From UBA11136 sp964482135 (GTDB lineage Bacteria; Pseudomonadota; Alphaproteobacteria; UBA11136), in the NCBI GenBank assembly GCA_964482135.1, contig CAYZWF010000053.1:1-11431 (forward strand): a DNA stretch of 11,431 nt. The letters run 5' to 3'. Made by a program: the position numbers and the translations under genes. This document shows, piece by piece, positions 1 to 5,184 of the stretch. A model generated the notes under the pieces. It was not told where the DNA came from. It did not search any database and was given only the letters and a program-made list of their open reading frames with translations. The stretch's first letter is position 1; each line of letters begins with the position of its first letter.

Positions 1-26
1 GGGTTCGAATCCCTGTCCCCCAGCCA
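1..26 (+). tRNA. 3' end of a tRNA gene, probably tRNA-Gln (5' part outside window)
   Basis: The first 26 bases fit the 3' end of a tRNA: T-loop TTCGAAT (4-10), 3' strand of the T-stem CCCTG (11-15) pairing with the visible GGG at 1-3, acceptor 3' strand TCCCCCA (16-22), discriminator G (23) and an encoded CCA (24-26). The acceptor strand predicts a 5' end TGGGGGA. A U1-A72 pair with discriminator G is typical of bacterial tRNA-Gln, so that isotype is inferred; the anticodon is not in the window. A short GC hairpin (CCCGCC/GGCGGG, 33-49) follows but lacks a T-run, so it is a doubtful terminator. Confidence 0.85.
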
Positions 27-312
27 ACTTTCCCCGCCTCGTCGGCGGGTCATTTACATCTAAGTCATTGATTTAAAATGATTCAGATCCCCAAGGGTCC
101 GGAGATGTTGTCATCTGTCAGCATTTGTTAACAGGCGGATTCGGGCATTCGCTCCGCGGTTCATTTCCCTATTCACAATGTCAAAGAACTAAGAAAATAT
201 TCCTAGCACGGGAGAAGGCAAAAGTCAAACGTTAGGGAGAACCGTGGCTGTTCAGGGCGGAAACTCTGCTAACTTGAAGTGGTAAATAAACATGCCTATG
301 TTTTTTTAAGTT
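27..312. other. Intergenic stretch without a convincing gene
   Basis: This 286-base stretch between the tRNA and the next gene is more AT-rich than the rest of the window and has no sizeable open frame. Two weak items are visible. A 13-codon frame starts at GTG 244 behind an AGGGAG ribosome-binding-like site and stops at 283-285. A 6-bp hairpin, AAACAT/ATGTTT with loop GCCT (288-303), runs into four more T (304-307) and could be a weak terminator for a small transcript. Neither is supported beyond its appearance. I found no repeat of the tRNA 3' end and no integrase gene. Confidence 0.4.
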
Positions 313-1590
313 GTGCTTTCAGGCGGGCAAGCATGGTGGGGGTGGCTGGTGGATAAGGAAAAAGACCAACCGGCCGATGCCAGTGATCCGGAACATGACG
401 GGGGATCGCCTGTGACAGGCGAGAGTGGCCAGATGTCCAAGGCAGATACGGATAATCTCAGGGAATCCGCCAAAACCATCAGGGGAACGCTGTATTCCAT
501 CCTGATCTATTCGGCATTCTGCGTGACCGCCATGGGCTTTGAGCCCTCCCCGGACATATTCAAGACCGGAGAGATAACCGTGCCTATCCTCCAGGCCAAG
601 ATCAGATACATCACCTTTTTCTACGTTGCCCCGCTCATACTTTTAGTGATGGCTGCATATCTGCATCTGTTTGTGGGATTCTTCAAAGAAGGAATCAAGG
701 GACACGAGGGCGGCATGGTTATGCCCGCCATTTTTACGCTTGATAACTTACCGGCCAAGGCGCTCAGCGAAGCCCTTTTCTATGTTTTAACGCCCGCGGT
801 CATTTTACGTTTCTATTGGGTCATGGATGATCTGGCCGAGCACAGCCCGGTGGATTCCGATGCCATCGAGACAGTGAAATTCTATCTGCTTAATTTGGGC
901 ATGGTTTCGGCCGGGGTGTTTTTCTATCTGGCCAACAGGCGGGAAGAATTCATGCCGCAGCTAAAGGAAGCTAACCCCTATAAGATCGTCTCAGGAATCG
1001 CCGTTGTTCTGGTCGCCATCAATGTATTTACCTTTGGGTTCATCCGGGAGGAATTGAAGTCAAGGGGGGAAATACTGGTATCCCTCTACGAAGAGTCACC
1101 GATTCCCGGATTCGCACAGGCTTTCCTTTCCTCCGGTGCCGGACAATGGACCTTTGCGTCACATAAGGCGCCCCCATCCGTTACTTACAAGGCTCCCGAG
1201 CCGCCGCCTTCCACAACGATTGAAGAGGAGGCTCCGGACGTTCCCGAAACACCAGGTCTTGGTGCTGTGGGGGAAGACGTGCCATCAACGAGAGAAATCG
1301 AAGGGTATGCCTTCTATGGAATTTATTACGGCGGTGAATGGTCGGAACGCTATTTCGCCAACACCAACCCTGAGAAAAAACTCTCCCCTCCAGAAATCGG
1401 GAACTGTGTGAAGGCCATCGCCAACGTGAACGTGCGGGCCGGCTATATCGAGCAAAAACCCACGACGGGCTGGACCAACAAAAAATGGCTGGGGGTTGTC
1501 CGCCCGGGGGAAGAATTTACGGTTCTGGAAGTCAAAGAGGTGGTAGAAGGATTCTACTGGATGGGATTCAGCGAAGGCTGCGGCGGCTGA
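313..1590 (+). CDS. Multi-pass membrane protein with C-terminal SH3b-like domain
   Basis: The function is unknown. The 425-residue frame (GTG start) has a polar N-terminus, about five hydrophobic segments (roughly residues 57-75, 98-124, 151-169, 189-207 and 224-244), a Pro/Glu-rich linker (about 285-325) and a C-terminal region (about 365-420). That last region, with NVNVRAG followed by WLGVVRPGEEFTVLE, resembles a bacterial SH3 (SH3b) domain. The first two membrane segments (ITVPI, then FFYVAPLILLVMAAYLHLF) remind me of an N-terminal membrane module found in some pentapeptide-repeat proteins; this is from memory and unverified. The start is uncertain: GTG 313 is the first possible codon after a stop at 307-309 and has a poor ribosome site. 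GTG 412 (behind GGGGGA) or ATG 433 would leave a shorter N-terminus and may be correct. It stands alone and converges on the kinase gene with an 18-base gap. Its codon use is less GC-biased than the nitrate genes. Confidence 0.75.
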   Translation: MLSGGQAWWGWLVDKEKDQPADASDPEHDGGSPVTGESGQMSKADTDNLRESAKTIRGTLYSILIYSAFCVTAMGFEPSPDIFKTGEITVPILQAKIRYITFFYVAPLILLVMAAYLHLFVGFFKEGIKGHEGGMVMPAIFTLDNLPAKALSEALFYVLTPAVILRFYWVMDDLAEHSPVDSDAIETVKFYLLNLGMVSAGVFFYLANRREEFMPQLKEANPYKIVSGIAVVLVAINVFTFGFIREELKSRGEILVSLYEESPIPGFAQAFLSSGAGQWTFASHKAPPSVTYKAPEPPPSTTIEEEAPDVPETPGLGAVGEDVPSTREIEGYAFYGIYYGGEWSERYFANTNPEKKLSPPEIGNCVKAIANVNVRAGYIEQKPTTGWTNKKWLGVVRPGEEFTVLEVKEVVEGFYWMGFSEGCGG

Positions 1591-1608
1591 TCCCCCTCTC
1601 CCTCACCC

Positions 1609-3321
1609 TCACAGGCGCGTCAGTAAGATCAGATTGGCCAGCAGCAGCAGGGCCGCGGCCACGCGCCAGAAAGCCGCCGGGTCGCGTTCGATCAAGGGGG
1701 CGTGCGTGTCGGCCATGAAGGCGGGGTTGGGCGTGGAGAGATCGCCGAGAAATTCCGACAGAGCGGGATAACGTTTGCCCGCATCGCGGTGCACCGCCCG
1801 GGCCAGGGTGGCGTCAACCCAGGCCGGGAGTTCCGAATTATGGCGGGTGGCGGGAATGTAGTTGAGGCGGTGGGCGTCGCGGCGCGAGGCGAAGCCCTCG
1901 CCATAGGGCAGCTTTCCGGTGAGCATTTCATAGACGATGACGCCCAGGGAAAAGATGTCGGAGCGGTTGCTGATAGGGGTTTCCAGGACATATTCCGGAG
2001 CGCTGTAGCCCACGGTGCCCAGGGGATGGGTGACCCGCGAGGGGGAAGCGATTTCCTCAAGCCCGGCGATCTTCACCGAGCCGAAATCGATGATCTTCAC
2101 CGTGCCATGGCCATCGATGAGGATGTTCTCGGGCTTTAAGTCCTGATGGATCATTTCCTTGCGGTGAAAGGCGCGCAGCCCCGCCGCCACCTGTTCGGCC
2201 AGGGGCCGCACCTCGGCCAGGGAGGCCTTGGGATTGTCGTGCATCCACTGGCGCAGGGTCACGCCCTCCACATATTCGGTGACGTAGTAGAGAAAACGGC
2301 GAGGACGCGTGGCCTCGCGCAGTTTAAGCACATGGGGGCTGTCGAGACGCCGCCCCACCCATTCCTCGCGCCCGAAGGCCTCGAGATAGCCGGGATCGTC
2401 CACAAAGTTGATGGAGGGCGTCTTCACCACCACCTGTTCGCCGCTTTCCTCGTCGAGGGCGAGATAGAGCTGGCTGCGGCTGCTGGCGTGAAGTTCGCGC
2501 AGGATGCGGTAGCCGTCCATCACATTGCCGGGCTCGAGATCGGGGGGAAAGGGAAGCTCCTGGAGCTTGCGGTAATGTGACTCGGCGTCCTCGCGGCCGG
2601 GCTCGTCCACGCGCACGATCTGGCAGGTGAGGTTATCGGGGCTGTTATTGGCAAAGGCGGCCTTGGCGATCTCGCGGGCGGCGGCGTCGAGATCGCCGCC
2701 ATGGGCGGTGATCAGGCCCAGCATGTTCCCGTCGCCCAGATAGTCATGCACGCCGTCGGTGGTGAAGAGGAAGATGTCGCCCGCCGCCACCGCCAGCGAA
2801 CGGCAGTCGATCTCGGCATGGAGCCCAGCGCCCAGGGCGCGGCTCAGATAGTCCTTGTCCTTGGCCGCGAGCAGGCGGTGATCCTGGGTAAGCTGTTCGA
2901 GGACGCCGCCGCGCAGGTGATAGATGCGCGAATCGCCCACATGGAAGATATGGGCGGTGGCCGATTTGAGAATCAGCCCGCTGAAGGTGCTGATCATGCC
3001 GCCACGCGAAGCGGGGCCGGAATGGGCCTGGCCCTGGCCGTAGAGCCAGCGGTTGAGGGAAGAGAGGATGCGGTTGACCGAGGTGCGGACGGTCCAGGAT
3101 TCAGGCGTGCTGTAATAGTCGTCGAGGAAGGATTTGACGCAGCTCTCGCTTGCCGCCTTGGCCGCCGCGCAGGCGCTGACCCCATCGGCGATGGCCATGG
3201 CCATGCCCTTGGTGGCGAGCAAGGGCGGTTCCGGCATCATGACGCCGAAGCAATCGTCGTTGCTGTCCTTGCGCCCGGCATCGGAATACTGGCCGATGGT
3301 AAGCGCGGGTTTCACGTTCAT
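1609..3321 (-). CDS. PP2C phosphatase-Ser/Thr protein kinase fusion, C-terminal membrane anchor
   Basis: A predicted bifunctional signalling enzyme of 570 residues. The N-terminal PP2C-type phosphatase (about 8-238) shows acidic metal-site motifs SNDD (20-23), ADGVS (45-49), HVGDSR (127-132), TTDG (187-190) and PDN (228-230). The kinase domain (about 268-530) shows VVVK with candidate catalytic K300, HQDLKPEN (392-399; D394, N399), DFG (412-414), GTVGYSAPE (435-443) and a DIFSLGVIVYEMLTG stretch. The nucleotide loop (about 276-288, HASSRSQLYLA) lacks the usual glycines, and HRD is HQD. Residues about 550-568 form one C-terminal membrane helix, so both domains should face the cytoplasm. The gene starts 16 bases after the transporter stop behind GAGGGAAGGGG, so the two are probably one operon. 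From memory, similar fusions accompany nitrate transporter and nirBD genes in pseudomonads (PA1782 beside PA1783), so a role in nitrate assimilation is likely. The target is unknown. Confidence 0.93.
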   Translation of the reverse strand: MNVKPALTIGQYSDAGRKDSNDDCFGVMMPEPPLLATKGMAMAIADGVSACAAAKAASESCVKSFLDDYYSTPESWTVRTSVNRILSSLNRWLYGQGQAHSGPASRGGMISTFSGLILKSATAHIFHVGDSRIYHLRGGVLEQLTQDHRLLAAKDKDYLSRALGAGLHAEIDCRSLAVAAGDIFLFTTDGVHDYLGDGNMLGLITAHGGDLDAAAREIAKAAFANNSPDNLTCQIVRVDEPGREDAESHYRKLQELPFPPDLEPGNVMDGYRILRELHASSRSQLYLALDEESGEQVVVKTPSINFVDDPGYLEAFGREEWVGRRLDSPHVLKLREATRPRRFLYYVTEYVEGVTLRQWMHDNPKASLAEVRPLAEQVAAGLRAFHRKEMIHQDLKPENILIDGHGTVKIIDFGSVKIAGLEEIASPSRVTHPLGTVGYSAPEYVLETPISNRSDIFSLGVIVYEMLTGKLPYGEGFASRRDAHRLNYIPATRHNSELPAWVDATLARAVHRDAGKRYPALSEFLGDLSTPNPAFMADTHAPLIERDPAAFWRVAAALLLLANLILLTRL

Positions 3322-3337
3322 GACGCCCCTTCCCTCA

Positions 3338-4822
3338 TTAGCCCACCTCGATCATTTCAACGGTGCCGTCGGGCAGCACCTCGGCCATATGGCCTTTCGG
3401 TTCGTCGAGCAGGAGAGTGACCGCCGCCAGGGTAGCGACCGCGGCCGCCGCAATCACCAGAAAGAAAATCTGCGGCGAGACGAAAGAGAGCACGGTGAGG
3501 AAGCTTACCGCGCCGATATTGCCATAGGCCCCCACCATGCCGGCGATCTGGCCGGTCTGGCGGCGCTTGATCAGCGGCACCATGGCGTAAACCGCGCCAC
3601 ATCCGGCATTGACGAAAAAGGAACAGGCCATGGAAGCCATCACCGCCAGTGGCAGCGCCCAGCCGGAACCAATCTGGGACATGGCGAAATAGCCCGCCGC
3701 CAGCCCCGAGAGCAGGACCAGCAGGGTCTTCTTGCGGCCAAACTTGTCGCTCATGAGGCCGCCACAGGGCCGCGCGAACAGATTCATGAAGGCGTAGCTG
3801 GAGGCCACAAGGCCGGCCATGACCAAGCCCAGACCGAAGGTGTCCTGGAAGAACATGGGCAGCATGGAGACCACCGCCAGTTCCGAACCGAAGGTGACGA
3901 GATAAGCGAGATCCAGCACCGCCACCTGTTTGAAGGCGTATCTGTGAATCTCCGGTACCGTTTCCTCGCCCGACAAAACCGCGCGGTTTATCTTGAGGAT
4001 ATGCAACACCTGCCAGCCATAGAGCGCCGCCAGGGCCGCATAGATGGCGACGGTCAGCGCCGGGGAAAGAATGGCGAGATTGGCCGGGCCCAGCTTCCAG
4101 GCCAGCACCCCCAGCGCCAGCAGCAAGGGCGCTTTCATGATGATGTAGAGGATGACGTCGCCGCGGCTGGTGACCTCCATGGCCCCCACCTTATTGGGCT
4201 TGAAATAGGTGGAGCCCTTGGGTGTGTCGGTGACAGTGAAGAAATAGACCGCTCCATAGGCCATGGCCATGAGGCCGGTCAGCCCCACGGCATAGCGCCA
4301 GCCGTCCTCGCCGCCGAACAAAAGGGCGATGGTGGGCAGGCTCATGGCCGCGGCCGCCGCGCCGAAATTGCCCCAGCCGCCATAGATGCCTTCGGCCAGC
4401 CCCACCTGTTTGGCGGGAAACCATTCGCCCACCATACGGATGCCGATGACGAATCCGGCGCCCACGAATCCGAGAAGGAAACGGGTCAGGGCCAGGGTCT
4501 GGAAATCATCGGCAAGGGCAAAGGGAAAACAGAGCGCCCCGGAAATGGCGAGCAGGGCTGAATAGGTGAGCCGCGGCCCGAACCTGTCAACCAGCATGCC
4601 GATGACGATGCGCGCCGGGATCGCCAGCGCCACGTTGAGGATGAGCAAGGTCTTCACTTCTTGCGGGGTGAGGCCCAGGGAATCCCGGATCGATGCCATC
4701 AGCGGAGCGTGGTTGAACCAGACCATGAAGCTGATGAAAAAGGCGATCCAGCTGAGATGGAGGATGCGCATTTTTCCGGTAAAGGAGAGCAGGTTCATAG
4801 CCGAGGGCGCTTTTGCGGACAT
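3338..4822 (-). CDS. narK: NarK/NasA-family nitrate/nitrite transporter (MFS)
   Basis: A 494-residue inner-membrane transporter of the major facilitator superfamily, nitrate/nitrite porter family, predicted to import nitrate for the reductase encoded divergently. Both nitrate signatures are present: GGWGNFGAA (148-156) in the N-terminal half and GAYGNIGAVS (431-440) in the C-terminal half. The family's substrate arginines are probably R71 (in IPARIVIG) and R351 (in ARPCGG). An MFS loop motif is seen at 79-84 (DRFGPR), with a second-half equivalent at 359-365 (DKFGRKK). The length fits a single 12-helix unit with a long central loop (about 200-225 and 275-295). ATG 4822 is preceded by AAAGGAAAT at suitable spacing. 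The first gene of the leftward operon, it is driven by a sigma-54-type promoter at 4912-4897, which suggests nitrogen control. Such genes are variously named narK, nasA or nrtP; the symbol given is a family label. Confidence 0.93.
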   Translation of the reverse strand: MSAKAPSAMNLLSFTGKMRILHLSWIAFFISFMVWFNHAPLMASIRDSLGLTPQEVKTLLILNVALAIPARIVIGMLVDRFGPRLTYSALLAISGALCFPFALADDFQTLALTRFLLGFVGAGFVIGIRMVGEWFPAKQVGLAEGIYGGWGNFGAAAAAMSLPTIALLFGGEDGWRYAVGLTGLMAMAYGAVYFFTVTDTPKGSTYFKPNKVGAMEVTSRGDVILYIIMKAPLLLALGVLAWKLGPANLAILSPALTVAIYAALAALYGWQVLHILKINRAVLSGEETVPEIHRYAFKQVAVLDLAYLVTFGSELAVVSMLPMFFQDTFGLGLVMAGLVASSYAFMNLFARPCGGLMSDKFGRKKTLLVLLSGLAAGYFAMSQIGSGWALPLAVMASMACSFFVNAGCGAVYAMVPLIKRRQTGQIAGMVGAYGNIGAVSFLTVLSFVSPQIFFLVIAAAAVATLAAVTLLLDEPKGHMAEVLPDGTVEMIEVG

Positions 4823-4896
4823 AGATGTTCATTTCCTTTTGTGGGTGAAGGCGGCCGGTTGAGGCATTTTCAGAGGCTTTATGTTGCAACGCAAAA

Positions 4897-4912
4897 TGCA
4901 AGCACCGTGCCA
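4897..4912 (-). promoter_or_regulatory. Sigma-54 promoter of the transporter-kinase operon
   Basis: Read on the minus strand from 4912 to 4897 the sequence is TGGCACG, four bases, TTGCA. It matches the sigma-54 consensus TGGCAYRNNNNTTGCW at every fixed position. The invariant GG (4911-4910) and GC (4899-4898) are correctly 12 bases apart. The predicted start of transcription is near 4886, giving a leader of about 64 bases to ATG 4822. Sigma-54 promoters need an activator ATPase such as NtrC, so nitrogen control is inferred. Confidence 0.85.
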
Positions 4913-4930
4913 AGGAAGAGTTTCCTTTTT

Positions 4931-4943
4931 TATCAATAACTTG
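4931..4943 (+). promoter_or_regulatory. IHF binding site (consensus match)
   Basis: TATCAATAACTTG matches the IHF consensus WATCAANNNNTTR at all fixed positions and follows a T-rich tract (4921-4931), as is usual. It lies about 50 bases upstream of the predicted transporter start, between that sigma-54 promoter and the repeats at 4974-5021. IHF commonly bends DNA at this location so that an upstream activator reaches sigma-54 polymerase. Confidence 0.65.
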
Positions 4944-4973
4944 ACTCGGAATAGCTGTTTTCAGACCCCTTAG

Positions 4974-5021
4974 ATATGCATATTATTTAGGCATATTCTT
5001 AATATGCATAATATTTAGGCA
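4974..5021. repeat. Tandem 20-bp direct repeats, candidate NtrC-like enhancer
   Basis: Positions 4974-4993 and 5002-5021 are near-identical 20-mers of form ATATGCATA-N-TATTTAGGCA, differing at one base and offset by 28 bp. Each contains a 17-bp TGCA-N10-GCA block (4977-4993 and 5005-5021), with the outer bases and length of the NtrC site TGCACC-N5-GGTGCA but divergent inner bases. Block centres lie about 99 and 127 bases upstream of the transporter start and about 144 and 172 upstream of the nirB start, a normal enhancer range. The junction also forms a perfect dyad GCATATT-CTT-AATATGC (4991-5007). The repeats are plain in the sequence; the bound protein is inferred. Confidence 0.6.
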
Positions 5022-5074
5022 CAATAGAGGGTGGTTTTTTTGACCCCACAACCCATAGGGATAGGGGGGACGCC

Positions 5075-5107
5075 ATGGAAACTTATTTTATTACAATGGC
5101 TTATTAA
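5075..5107 (+). CDS. Possible 10-codon leader-like frame (METYFITMAY)
   Basis: An ATG at 5075 preceded by AGGGGGGA (5063-5070) opens a frame of ten codons ending in TAA (5105-5107). A GC palindrome and CTTTT follow at once. The layout resembles a leader peptide with a terminator, but it lies upstream of the sigma-54 promoter, so a transcript from that promoter would not contain it. Translation would need another promoter, which I could not identify. It may well be chance. Confidence 0.15.
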   Translation: METYFITMAY

Positions 5108-5112
5108 TTTTT

Positions 5113-5126
5113 GGCGGGTTCCCGCC
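5113..5126. promoter_or_regulatory. GC palindrome next to the nirB -24 element
   Basis: GGCGGG-TT-CCCGCC is a perfect 6-bp inverted repeat ending four bases before the -24 element, in AT-rich surroundings and followed by CTTTT. It could be an operator, or a short terminator-like hairpin (5-bp stem with GTTC loop) protecting the promoter from read-through. The sequence alone does not decide between these. Confidence 0.35.
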
Positions 5127-5130
5127 CTTT

Positions 5131-5146
5131 TGGCACGCATATTGCG
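5131..5146 (+). promoter_or_regulatory. Sigma-54 promoter of the nirBD-nitrate reductase operon
   Basis: TGGCACG (5131-5137), four bases (CATA), TTGC (5142-5145) matches the sigma-54 consensus except that the last, weakly conserved base is G instead of A/T. GG (5132-5133) and GC (5144-5145) have the required spacing. The predicted start is near 5157, leaving a leader of about 28 bases before ATG 5185, too short for a NasT/NasR-type antitermination leader. A degenerate IHF-like site lies at about 5091-5103. Confidence 0.88.
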
Positions 5147-5155
5147 GTGCAATAT
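5139..5155. promoter_or_regulatory. 17-bp dyad overlapping the nirB -12 element
   Basis: ATATTGC-GGT-GCAATAT is a perfect inverted repeat with 7-bp arms. Its left arm includes the TTGC of the -12 element and its right arm reaches the predicted start of transcription. A protein bound here would block sigma-54 polymerase, so a repressor operator is one reading. AT-rich promoter DNA can produce such dyads by chance, and no regulator gene is in the window. Confidence 0.35.
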
Positions 5156-5184
5156 ATAACTGAGCCACAAAGGGATGACTCTTC

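Larger units (their letters stand above)
4823..5184. promoter_or_regulatory. Divergent regulatory region between transporter and nirB operons
   Basis: This 362-base region has no convincing long gene and is dense in regulatory signals. From left to right: the transporter 5' leader (about 4886 down to 4823), a leftward sigma-54 promoter (4912-4897), a consensus IHF site (4931-4943), a tandem repeat pair with NtrC-like geometry (4974-5021), a tiny possible frame (5075-5107), a GC palindrome (5113-5126), a rightward sigma-54 promoter (5131-5146) overlapped by a 17-bp dyad (5139-5155), and a short nirB leader with AAAGGGA at 5169-5175. The two -24 elements are about 220 bases apart, so one enhancer cluster could serve both promoters. 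Confidence 0.8.

Noticed and set aside
33..49. Rho-independent terminator after the tRNA
   Set aside because: The 6-bp GC stem is not followed by a T-run.
1..312. tRNA 3' end as the attachment site of an integrated element
   Set aside because: No integrase or transposase gene and no second copy of the tRNA 3' end is seen in the window, so island insertion is unsupported.
3134..4561. Plus-strand frame (475 codons) opposite the transporter and the start of the kinase gene
   Set aside because: It is a shadow of the transporter; the translation is low-complexity and His/Gln-rich, without motifs.
4823..4886. NasT/NasR (ANTAR) antitermination leader in the transporter 5' leader
   Set aside because: I could not form the expected paired hairpins with hexanucleotide loops, and no terminator is present. 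The nirB leader is too short for one.
4884..4901. NtrC site in TTGCA-N8-TGCAA
   Set aside because: The spacing is one base short of the NtrC geometry and it overlaps the -12 element and predicted start, where an enhancer would not be expected.
4974..5021. Short CRISPR-like array
   Set aside because: There are only two repeats, AT-rich, with an 8-base spacer, in a promoter region; regulatory sites fit better.
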